Part shown: piece after piece, positions 5,858-11,180 of the stretch
Position numbering within the stretch: the stretch's first letter is position 1
How the letters are laid out: each line of letters begins with the position of its first letter
Assembly (NCBI GenBank): GCA_030839005.1
Contig: JAUZEM010000206.1
Location: forward strand, 1 to 11,180
Direction: 5' to 3'
DNA length: 11,180 nucleotides
DNA from: Actinomycetota bacterium
Lineage (GTDB): Bacteria > Actinomycetota > Acidimicrobiia > IMCC26256 > PALSA-610
Notes under the pieces: generated by a model
Database searches by the model: none
What the model saw: only the letters and a program-made list of their open reading frames with translations
What the model was told of the DNA's origin: nothing
Translations under genes and position numbers: made by a program

Positions 5858-7324
5858 TCAGGGGTCCTCGAGGTCGGCGACGGGGATCGTCGCCTCGTCG
5901 GATGGGGCGTCGGAGGGCGCGTCGCGTTGGGCGTCCACCGCGGACGCGTCGGGCGTCGGCACGGTGCGAGGCAGGTGCACCCGGAATGTCGAACCTATTC
6001 CGGGTGTGCTCAGCACCTCGGCGTGCCCGCCGTGCGCGTCGGCGATCGCGGCGACGATCGCGAGGCCGAGGCCCGCGCCGCCACTTGCGCGCGTGCGAGA
6101 CGGGTCGGAACGCCAGAATCGTTCGAAGACCCGGCTCGTGTCGTCGCTCGGCATGCCCGGTCCTTCGTCGGCGACCTCGATCAGGGCCTCGTCGACGCCT
6201 TCGACGACCTGCACGTGCACCGGCGTATCGGGTGGCGTGTGGCGGTTCGCGTTCTGGAGCAGGTTCGCGAGCACTTGGCGGAGCCGCGCCTCGTCGCCGG
6301 GAACGAAGATCGCTCCGTTCGGTGAGTAATCGATCGGCCGGTTCGGCGCGACGGCGCGCGCGTCGTCGACCGCGTCGCGCGTGATGCGAGTGAGGTCGAC
6401 CGGCTGTCGTTCGAGCGGCCGTCCTTGATCGAGCCGCGCGAGCAGCAGCATGTCGTCGACGAGCGAACCCATTCGGTTCGCCTCTTCTTCGATGCGGCGC
6501 ATCGCCTTCGCGAGGTCTTCGGGGCGATCGGAGGCGCCACGGCGGAACAGCTCGGCGTAACCACGGATCGAGGTGAGCGGCGTTCGCAGCTCGTGCGACG
6601 CGTCGCCGACGAACCGCCGAAGGCGCGCTTCCGACGCGGCGCGGGCCTCGAACGCGGTTTGAATCCGCTGCATCATCTCGTTGAGTGCCAGGCCGAGGCG
6701 CCCGACCTCGGTGTGCTCGTCGACGATCTCGACCCGACGCGAGAGATCGCCGGCAGCGATCGCGCCCGCGGTCTGTTGCATGTCTTCGAGGGGTCGTAGC
6801 CCGAGCTTGACGACCCACCACGCGAGAACCGCCAGTCCGAGGAGCACTCCGAGGGCGACGATCAGCTCCACGAGCAGCAGCCGGTGCAGCGCTTCGCTCA
6901 TGTCGCGCAGAGGGACGGCGACAACGAGGGTCGCGGGCTGGTCGAAATCGACAATGACGCGGCCCGCAAGCACCCGGTAGCTCGGATGATGGACCGTGAA
7001 GATCTGACCGAGGGTTATTGTCGCGGGGAGGGACGGCTTGGTGCCCGTCGAGACCGTGTCCGCGCTGACCGGGCGAATTGTCCCGTCGTCGTAGCGCACC
7101 TCGGCGTAGGTACCGAATGGCACTGACCGTGGCGCGTCGGGGTTGGCCTTGTCGTTGCGCCGTGCGCCGAACTGTTGGGGAGCGGCCACCGCCGACGCGA
7201 GTTGCTCGTTCACGCGCTTCGACAAGAAGGAGCGCTGCTCGCGATAGGTGACACCGCCCGCGACCGTCAGCCCGATCGCCGCGAGCACGACGAGGCCGAG
7301 CAGCAGCCGCACGCGCAGCGTCAT
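5858..7324 (-). CDS. Sensor histidine kinase, TcrY/TrcS-like
   Basis: 488 residues, inner-membrane sensor partner of the upstream response regulator. Order: transmembrane helix about 7-25; extracytoplasmic sensor region about 26-147 of no recognised type; second helix about 150-172; HAMP linker about 173-225; HisKA dimerisation box with phospho-accepting His244 in DASHELRTPL; HATPase with N box NLLQNANRH (354-362), G1 DEGPG (386-390), F box VFERFWR (399-405) and G2 GGAGLGLAI (415-423). All catalytic boxes are intact. After the kinase core there is an acidic, Pro/Ser/Asp-rich tail of about 35 residues (DAPSDAPSDE) of unknown purpose. The ATG is 6 bp after the regulator stop with only a weak upstream GAGAG, so translation is probably coupled. 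The signal is unknown; the sequence HELRTPLTSIRGYAELFRRG is typical of the TcrY/TrcS group. Confidence 0.96.
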   Translation of the reverse strand: MTLRVRLLLGLVVLAAIGLTVAGGVTYREQRSFLSKRVNEQLASAVAAPQQFGARRNDKANPDAPRSVPFGTYAEVRYDDGTIRPVSADTVSTGTKPSLPATITLGQIFTVHHPSYRVLAGRVIVDFDQPATLVVAVPLRDMSEALHRLLLVELIVALGVLLGLAVLAWWVVKLGLRPLEDMQQTAGAIAAGDLSRRVEIVDEHTEVGRLGLALNEMMQRIQTAFEARAASEARLRRFVGDASHELRTPLTSIRGYAELFRRGASDRPEDLAKAMRRIEEEANRMGSLVDDMLLLARLDQGRPLERQPVDLTRITRDAVDDARAVAPNRPIDYSPNGAIFVPGDEARLRQVLANLLQNANRHTPPDTPVHVQVVEGVDEALIEVADEGPGMPSDDTSRVFERFWRSDPSRTRASGGAGLGLAIVAAIADAHGGHAEVLSTPGIGSTFRVHLPRTVPTPDASAVDAQRDAPSDAPSDEATIPVADLEDP

Positions 7325-7330
7325 GTGCGC

Positions 7331-8026
7331 TCAGCTCTCGGGAGGGGTCCGCAACGTGTAGCCAACGCCCCGAATGGTATGGATGAGTGGCGGCCCGACC
7401 TTGTCGATCTTCTTACGCAGGTAGCTGATGTAGGTCTCGACGACGTTCGCGTCGCCTTCGAAGTCGTACTCCCACACGTGGTCGAGGATCTGCGACTTCG
7501 ACAGCGCCCGGCGCGCGTTGAGCATCAGGTAACGCAGCAGCTTGTACTCGGTGGGAGTGAGCTCGATGCGGGTCCGACCGCGCCAGACCTCGTGGGTGTC
7601 GTCATCGAGCTCGAGATCTGCGAACACCAGCCGGGCCGTACCGTCGCCGTTGACCGCGCCGGTTCTCCGCAGTACCGCGCGAACCCGCGCGACGAGCTCC
7701 TCCAGGCTGAACGGCTTGGTGACGTAGTCGTCGCCGCCGACGGTCAGTCCCTTCACCTTCTCCTCGGTCGAATCGCGCGCGGTCAGGAACACGACCGGCA
7801 CGTGATGACCGTCGGCGCGCAGGCGCTGGACGACCGCGAACCCGTCGCGGTCGGGAAGCATGATGTCGAGCACCATGAGATCCGGGCGGAACGCCGCCGC
7901 GGCTTTCAGGGCGTCGGAACCAGTGCTCGCCACCTCGACCGCGAAGCCCTCGTAGCGCAAGGCGGTCGCGACGAGGTCGGTGATGTTCGCCTCGTCGTCG
8001 ACGACGAGGACGCGCGTATCGGCCAC
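7331..8026 (-). CDS. OmpR-family response regulator, TcrX-like
   Basis: 231 residues from a GTG start, standard OmpR-family length. The receiver domain (about 5-118) has the acidic pair Asp10/Asp11, phosphorylatable Asp54 in LDIMLPD, Thr82 and Lys104 in TKPF. The winged-helix DNA-binding domain (about 132-227) has LTPTEYKLLRYL, ILDHVWEYDFEGD, the recognition-helix stretch VVETYISYLRKKI and the wing HTIRGVGYTLR. It is first in the operon with the histidine kinase. The frame stays open far upstream (to 8383), but that extension has no recognisable domain and lies antisense to the secreted protein gene, so GTG at 8026 is preferred; the protein then reads VADTRVLVVDDE. A GGAGGG lies unusually close to this GTG (one base). 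Probable targets include the divergent secreted protein gene, through the direct repeat at 8101-8119. Confidence 0.96.
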   Translation of the reverse strand: MADTRVLVVDDEANITDLVATALRYEGFAVEVASTGSDALKAAAAFRPDLMVLDIMLPDRDGFAVVQRLRADGHHVPVVFLTARDSTEEKVKGLTVGGDDYVTKPFSLEELVARVRAVLRRTGAVNGDGTARLVFADLELDDDTHEVWRGRTRIELTPTEYKLLRYLMLNARRALSKSQILDHVWEYDFEGDANVVETYISYLRKKIDKVGPPLIHTIRGVGYTLRTPPES

Positions 8027-8100
8027 CCCTCCATGGTGCCATCGTTCTTTGTGTGATTGCTGTGCGCGCCCTGAGGGGCTCGCGAACAGATTCGTCGGCC

Positions 8101-8119
8101 TCCCAGGCCGATCCCAGGC
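8101..8119. promoter_or_regulatory. Candidate response-regulator operator: TCCCAGGC-N3-TCCCAGGC direct repeat
   Basis: Two identical 8-mers TCCCAGGC (8101-8108 and 8112-8119) are separated by CGA, an 11-bp repeat period of about one helix turn. This is the usual geometry for OmpR-family dimers binding head to tail. The 19-bp architecture (two 8-bp direct repeats) also recalls the described MprA box of mycobacteria, from memory. The repeat sits in the intergenic region between the response regulator and the divergent secreted protein, about 5 bp upstream of a -10-like TACGAC (8125-8130), so it covers the -35 region where activators of this family bind. Overlapping inverted repeats, GGCCT-CCC-AGGCC (8097-8109) and CCCAG-G-CTGGG (8113-8123), extend the symmetric sequence. 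Confidence 0.5.
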
Positions 8120-8124
8120 TGGGG

Positions 8125-8130
8125 TACGAC
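8125..8130 (+). promoter_or_regulatory. Possible -10 box of the secreted protein gene
   Basis: TACGAC matches the first two positions of the TANNNT consensus but has C at the last position. It would start transcription near 8137 and leave a leader of about 29 bases containing the ribosome-binding site. No good -35 box is present. The direct repeat 8101-8119 occupies that place, which would fit an activator-dependent promoter. Weak evidence on its own. Confidence 0.25.
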
Positions 8131-8152
8131 GATGGTGTCCCCCAAGGCGTTC

Positions 8153-8158
8153 GAGGAG
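8153..8158 (+). promoter_or_regulatory. Ribosome-binding site deciding the start of the secreted protein
   Basis: GAGGAG lies seven bases before the ATG at 8166. The open frame continues upstream to 7980, but that part would be antisense to the response regulator. This Shine-Dalgarno sequence together with the signal peptide that follows picks ATG 8166. Confidence 0.7.
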
Positions 8159-8165
8159 ACACCGC

Positions 8166-8969
8166 ATGAGGCAAAGTCGTTTGGTGACGGGCATTGCCGT
8201 CGTGACCGCAGTGGCGGCCGGCGGCGTGGGTGGTGCGCTGATCGGTGTGCCGGCGCTCTCCGGAGCCCAACCCTTCTCGAAGAGCGCGACCTCCACCGCG
8301 GCGTCGGACGGCACCAAACCGTCGGGGCACATCCGGGGCGACTCGGCGTTGCTCGACGCCGCCGCGAAGGCGCTCAACCTCACTACTCAGCAGCTGTCCG
8401 ACAAGCTGAACGACGGCAAGACGACTATCGCCGACGTCGCCAAGCAACAGAAGGTCGATATCAACAAGGTGATCGACGCGATTGCCAGCGCCGACCGTGC
8501 TCGCATCAGCGACATCGTCAACAAGCCGTGGCCGAAGTTCGGCGCCGGTCCCGGCGGTGAGCGGCACGGCGGCTTCGGGATCGGCCTCGGTGCCGGGCTC
8601 GACTCAGCCGCCAAGGCGCTCGGCATCTCGTCTGACGAATTGAAGACCGACCTCGCAAAGGGTCAGACGATCGCGCAGATCGCGAAGAGCAAGAACGTCG
8701 ACGTGAACAAGGTGATCGATGCGCTCGTTGCCGACGCGTCGGCGCGGATCGACCAGGCCCAAAAGGCCGGCCGCCTCACCCAGGCCCAAGCCGACAAGGC
8801 GAAGGCGGATGTCAAGACCCGGATCACCGACTTGGTGAACAACGGCTTCCCGAAGGGTCCGAAGGATGGTCCGTTCGGGTTCCCGGGTCGAGAAGGCCGC
8901 CGCGGTCCGTGGTCGGGATCGGGGTCGGGGTCGGCGTCGGGGTCGGGGTCGACACTGCCGACTTCGTAA
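8166..8969 (+). CDS. Predicted secreted protein with two copies of a helical module and a Ser-Gly tail
   Basis: 267 residues, no enzyme motif recognised. The N-terminus MRQSRLVTGIAVVTAVAA is a typical Sec signal: positive charges, then a hydrophobic Ala/Val/Gly stretch to about residue 31, with possible cleavage near ALSGA (30-34). The mature part holds two copies of one module, about 61-119 and 143-226. Each has the pattern AAKALxxxxxxL...L..G.TIA.(V/I)AK...VD(I/V)NKVIDA(I/L), then ARI. The second copy continues with GRLTQAQADKAKADVKTRI. The modules look helical and are joined by a Gly/Pro-rich linker (PWPKFGAGPGGERHGG). The C-terminus is Gly/Pro/Arg-rich and ends in a Ser-Gly repeat. Similar modules occur in uncharacterised exported proteins of Gram-positive bacteria. 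It is divergent from the two-component operon with a shared regulatory region, so it may be that system's target or an accessory signal protein. Function unknown. Confidence 0.85.
   Translation: MRQSRLVTGIAVVTAVAAGGVGGALIGVPALSGAQPFSKSATSTAASDGTKPSGHIRGDSALLDAAAKALNLTTQQLSDKLNDGKTTIADVAKQQKVDINKVIDAIASADRARISDIVNKPWPKFGAGPGGERHGGFGIGLGAGLDSAAKALGISSDELKTDLAKGQTIAQIAKSKNVDVNKVIDALVADASARIDQAQKAGRLTQAQADKAKADVKTRITDLVNNGFPKGPKDGPFGFPGREGRRGPWSGSGSGSASGSGSTLPTS
8913..8948 (+). repeat. Hexanucleotide tandem repeat (TCGGGG)x6 encoding Ser-Gly repeats
   Basis: Six in-frame copies of a 6-bp unit: TCGGGA, TCGGGG, TCGGGG, TCGGCG, TCGGGG, TCGGGG. They encode SG, SG, SG, SA, SG, SG near the C-terminus of the secreted protein. 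Changes in copy number would keep the frame, so the tail length could vary between strains. The translated tail is flexible and low in complexity, like a spacer or linker. Confidence 0.85.
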
Positions 8970-8982
8970 CCGGCGCTCGAGC

Positions 8983-9001
8983 GGCCCGTCGCACGCGGGC
9001 C
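8983..9001 (+). terminator. GC-rich hairpin after the secreted protein gene; weak terminator candidate
   Basis: A perfect 6-bp stem, GGCCCG (8983-8988) with CGGGCC (8996-9001), and a 7-base loop lies 13 bp after the TAA stop. It lacks a T-run, so it is at best a non-canonical terminator of the kind seen in GC-rich actinobacteria. It directly abuts TAGATT (9002-9007), a fair -10 box for the VOC gene, so it might instead be an operator or promoter-associated element. Confidence 0.3.
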
Positions 9002-9007
9002 TAGATT
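9002..9007 (+). promoter_or_regulatory. Candidate -10 box of the VOC protein gene
   Basis: TAGATT fits the TANNNT consensus and would start transcription near 9014, leaving a leader of about 47 bases with the Shine-Dalgarno sequence. No clear -35 box is found at 16-18 bp. This suggests the VOC gene has its own promoter rather than depending only on the secreted protein gene. Confidence 0.35.
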
Positions 9008-9048
9008 GCACCGACGAGCCGAGATTTCGACGGACGAGATCGACTGAC

Positions 9049-9054
9049 GAGGAG
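9049..9054 (+). promoter_or_regulatory. Ribosome-binding site deciding the start of the VOC protein
   Basis: GAGGAG lies six bases before ATG 9061. The frame is open back to 8866, but that extension would overlap the end of the secreted protein gene. With ATG 9061 the protein starts MPERKSYVSGTPNWVDLQ, aligning with the start of mycobacterial Cfp30B. Confidence 0.75.
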
Positions 9055-9060
9055 CGCGCC

Positions 9061-9834
9061 ATGCCGGAGCGCAAGAGTTACGTGTCGGGAACGCCGAACT
9101 GGGTCGACCTGCAGACGACCGATCAGGCCGCCGCGAAGCAGTTCTACGGTGAGTTGTTCGGCTGGAAATACAACGACCTGCCGGTCGACGAAGCCGGCGG
9201 CGTGTATTCGATGGCGACGCTCAAGGGTTCCGACGTCGGCGCGATCTCGCCGCTCGGCGATCAGGCCGCGGCAGGTATTCCGCCGCACTGGAACTCGTAC
9301 GTCAGTGTCGACGACATCGAAGCGACCGCGGCCAAGGTTGCCGGTGCGGGCGGCACGGTGATCGCGCCGCCGTTCGACGTCCTGGACGCGGGGCGGATGG
9401 CGGTGATCCAGGATCCGACCGGCGCCGTGTTCGAGCTGTGGCAGGCGAAGAACCACATCGGCGCGTCGCTCGTCAACGAGCCGGGCGCGTTCTCGTGGAG
9501 CGAGCTGATCACACCCGACGTCCCGAAGGCCGCCGCCTTCTACAAGCAGTTGTTCGGTTGGACTTCCGATACGCACACCGGGCAGATGCCGTACACCGAG
9601 TTCAAGATCGACGGCAGCAGCATCGCGGGCGCCATGAATCCGCCGATGCCCGGAATTCCTCCCATGTGGGGCATCTATTTCTCGACCGCCGACACCGACG
9701 CGACGGTCGCCAAGGCAAAGTCGCTCGGTGCGGCCGTGTTCGCGGAGCCGATGGACATCGAGCCGGGGCGTTTCGCGGTACTCGCCGATCCGCAGGGCGC
9801 GATGTTCAACGTCATCAAGATGAACGAGGCCTGA
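9061..9834 (+). CDS. Cfp30B (Rv0577)-like protein with two VOC/glyoxalase domains
   Basis: 257 residues made of two vicinal-oxygen-chelate domains, about 11-128 and 142-254, each with the beta-alpha-beta-beta-beta repeat. Domain 1 starts TPNWVDLQTTDQAAAKQFYGELFGW and ends DPTGAVFELWQ; domain 2 starts FSWSELITPDVPKAAAFYKQLFGW and ends DPQGAMFNVIK. The order and wording match the 27-kDa antigen Cfp30B of Mycobacterium tuberculosis and related Streptomyces proteins often labelled hydroxylase. Work on Rv0577 has suggested a link to methylglyoxal handling, but the reaction is not settled. No signal peptide is seen, so it is probably cytosolic. Metal ligands cannot be assigned with confidence from sequence alone. 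A Shine-Dalgarno GAGGAG supports the start. The stop is 13 bp from the convergent acyl-CoA synthetase stop. Confidence 0.93.
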   Translation: MPERKSYVSGTPNWVDLQTTDQAAAKQFYGELFGWKYNDLPVDEAGGVYSMATLKGSDVGAISPLGDQAAAGIPPHWNSYVSVDDIEATAAKVAGAGGTVIAPPFDVLDAGRMAVIQDPTGAVFELWQAKNHIGASLVNEPGAFSWSELITPDVPKAAAFYKQLFGWTSDTHTGQMPYTEFKIDGSSIAGAMNPPMPGIPPMWGIYFSTADTDATVAKAKSLGAAVFAEPMDIEPGRFAVLADPQGAMFNVIKMNEA

Positions 9835-9847
9835 CCCGGATAAGTTC

Positions 9848-11180
9848 TCACCCCAGCTCGCGGCGCATGACCTTGCCGGTTCCGTTGCGGGGAAGCTCCT
9901 CGACGAACTCGACATCACGCGGCACCTTGAATCGCGCCAGGTTCATACGCACGTGCTCGCGCACCGCCTCCGCGTCGAGCGCGCCCGCGGTCCGAGTCAC
10001 GACGAACGCTTTGAGGCGCGAGCCGAATTCCGGATCGGGTACGCCCACGACCGCGGCCTCGACGACGTCGGGATGGCGCGCGATCACGTCCTCGACCTCG
10101 CCGGGGAAAACGTTCTCACCGCCGGACACGATCATCTCGTCGTCGCGGCCGTCGACGAACAAGCGGCCGTCGCGGTCGACGTGCCCGGTGTCTCCCGTGT
10201 GCATGAAGCCGTCGATGACGGACTTCGATCCGCCGTCGGTGTAGCCCGAGAAGGTCAGCGGGCCCCGAACGAAGATGCGTCCGCTCGATCCGTTCGGCAC
10301 CTCCTTGCCGTCCTCGTCGAGCAGTCGAACGAGCGTGCCGCGGGGCGGACGCCCGGCGGTCGTGGGTGCGGCCCGCAGATCGGGCGGCATCGCGACCGTC
10401 ACCGACCCGACTTCGGTCGAGCCGTAGAGGTTGTAGATGACGTCACCGAACGCGTCCATGAAGCGCGTCGCGAGGTCGCCCGGCAATGCCGATCCCGAGA
10501 GGGGCACGAACCGGAGTGACGACGTGTCGTAGCGAGCTCGCACCTCGGCCGGCAACTCGAGGATGCGCAGGAGCATGACCGGTACCGCCACGAGGACCTC
10601 GGCTCGGTGCCGCGCGATCAGTTCGAGCGAACGCTGCGGATCGAACTGCCGCTCGAGCACCATCGTGTCGCCAAAGAGCAGGCTCGCGGTCGCGTTCGCG
10701 AATCCCCACGAGTGGAAGCACGGCGCGGCGACGACCATCTTCTCGTGCGACCGGTACGGCAGACGCTCGAGCAGCGCGAGCGCCGCGCCCGGATGCGGGG
10801 TGCCGGCGACGAACGCACCCTTCGGTGGTCCCGTCGTCCCGGAGGTCAAGATGATGATCCGTCCGTCGCGTGCCGGCCGGGGCAAGGGCGGGCCGTCCGC
10901 GTGGCGCCGCGCGACGTCGTCAAGTGTGCGGATCGCGTGTTCCGTCGAGCTCGTCTCGTCGGTCCAGGCGACCAGGCGCGCCTCGATGCCCGCCGCCGCC
11001 GCGAGCGCACCGAACTCGTCGTCGTGCACCAGGACAATCGCGCGCTCGCGCTGCATCACCGCGGCGATCTGCGGGGCCGCGAATCCCGTGTTGAGGTACA
11101 GCGCGTTCGCGCCGAGCTTGGCCAGCGCGCCGGTGATCTCGAAGAAGTAGCGGTGGTTGCGACACAGGACCGCGACCGTG
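9848..11180 (-). CDS. Acyl-CoA synthetase / AMP-binding (FadD-like) enzyme, N-terminus outside window
   Basis: 443 residues visible, and the frame is open to the right edge (first full codon at 11179). The GTG/ATG near 11059 is internal: upstream codons still read as family sequence (VAVLCRNHRYFFEITGALAKLGA). This is an adenylate-forming enzyme that activates a carboxylic acid as acyl-AMP and then transfers it to CoA. Visible motifs: P-loop LTSGTTGPPKG; LYGSTE, which binds the adenylate; HTGD with its ribose-binding Asp; GRDDEMIVSGGENVFPGEVE at the hinge and A8 loop; and the catalytic Lys in GTGKVMRREL at the C-terminus. About 80-100 N-terminal residues are missing. Fatty, aromatic or steroid side-chain acids are all possible substrates; acyl-chain length cannot be read from the motifs. 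The stop is 13 bp from the VOC gene stop. Confidence 0.95.
   Translation of the reverse strand, partial: TVAVLCRNHRYFFEITGALAKLGANALYLNTGFAAPQIAAVMQRERAIVLVHDDEFGALAAAAGIEARLVAWTDETSSTEHAIRTLDDVARRHADGPPLPRPARDGRIIILTSGTTGPPKGAFVAGTPHPGAALALLERLPYRSHEKMVVAAPCFHSWGFANATASLLFGDTMVLERQFDPQRSLELIARHRAEVLVAVPVMLLRILELPAEVRARYDTSSLRFVPLSGSALPGDLATRFMDAFGDVIYNLYGSTEVGSVTVAMPPDLRAAPTTAGRPPRGTLVRLLDEDGKEVPNGSSGRIFVRGPLTFSGYTDGGSKSVIDGFMHTGDTGHVDRDGRLFVDGRDDEMIVSGGENVFPGEVEDVIARHPDVVEAAVVGVPDPEFGSRLKAFVVTRTAGALDAEAVREHVRMNLARFKVPRDVEFVEELPRNGTGKVMRRELG

Noticed and set aside
5748..6821. Minus-strand open frame of 357 codons within the histidine kinase
   Set aside because: Frame-shifted shadow of the kinase gene; the kinase frame holds all H, N, G1 and G2 boxes.
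7980..8165. Upstream extension of the secreted protein
   Set aside because: It would overlap the response regulator start antisense and would bury the signal peptide. ATG 8166 has a good Shine-Dalgarno sequence.
8027..8383. N-terminal extension of the response regulator to 8383
   Set aside because: The extra 119 codons carry no receiver-like sequence, lie antisense to the secreted protein gene and include the proposed operator. OmpR-family length is reached with GTG 8026.
8866..9060. Upstream extension of the VOC protein
   Set aside because: Overlaps the Ser-Gly-coding end of the secreted protein in another frame; Arg/Gly-rich with no similarity to Cfp30B.
11056..11059. GTG-ATG as the true start of the acyl-CoA synthetase
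   Set aside because: The frame is open to the window edge, and the 40 upstream codons read as normal family sequence.
1..11180. Mobile element, defence island or biosynthetic gene cluster
   Set aside because: No transposase, integrase, terminal repeats, nuclease/toxin pair, CRISPR repeats or core biosynthetic enzyme is seen, and base composition looks even by eye.

Overview
This 11.2 kb window is GC-rich, gene-dense DNA with strong G/C preference at third codon positions. It is most likely from an actinobacterium. The evidence is a Cfp30B-type double-VOC protein very like mycobacterial Rv0577, a TcrX/TcrY-like two-component system, actinobacterial-style DinB and amine-dehydrogenase-like proteins, and several GTG or apparently leaderless starts. 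An environmental lineage such as Acidimicrobiia is a reasonable guess but is inference only. I see no tRNA, rRNA, CRISPR array, insertion sequence, integrase, phage or plasmid gene. No gene-free stretch exceeds about 140 bp.

Layout, left to right: the end of a cytochrome P450 gene (+, 1-225); a methyltransferase-DinB fusion (-, 218-1333); an amine-dehydrogenase/dihydrodipicolinate-reductase-like oxidoreductase (+, 1350-2390); a probable minus-strand operon of ecdysteroid-kinase/APH-like phosphotransferase (3738-4781), glutathione peroxidase (3210-3698) and short-chain dehydrogenase (2394-3182); a CurA/prostaglandin-reductase-like NADPH oxidoreductase (+, 4820-5851); a two-component operon with the response regulator first (-, 7331-8026) and the histidine kinase second (5858-7324); a divergent secreted protein with two copies of a helical module (+, 8166-8969); a Cfp30B-like VOC protein (+, 9061-9834); and the 3' two thirds or so of an acyl-CoA synthetase gene (-, 9848 to the right edge).

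The left half and the last gene look like a loose collection of redox, detoxification and acyl-activation genes (P450, SDR, MDR, peroxidase, small-molecule kinase, CoA ligase). Such sets are common around lipid, steroid or xenobiotic catabolism in actinobacteria, but no dedicated pathway can be reconstructed here. The part that looks most like a functional unit is the two-component operon with the divergent secreted protein. Their 139-bp shared intergenic region contains a 19-bp site of two identical 8-mers (TCCCAGGC) spaced 3 bp apart, an 11-bp period typical of OmpR-family regulators. It lies where the -35 region of the secreted gene would be. I propose that the regulator controls the secreted protein.

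The window is very compact. Convergent genes meet with an 8-bp overlap or gaps of 3, 6 and 13 bp, and two divergent pairs are separated by only 16 and 38 bp, which suggests leaderless transcription. Apart from the fusion protein and the regulator-secreted protein pair, the genes belong to known families in normal-looking form.
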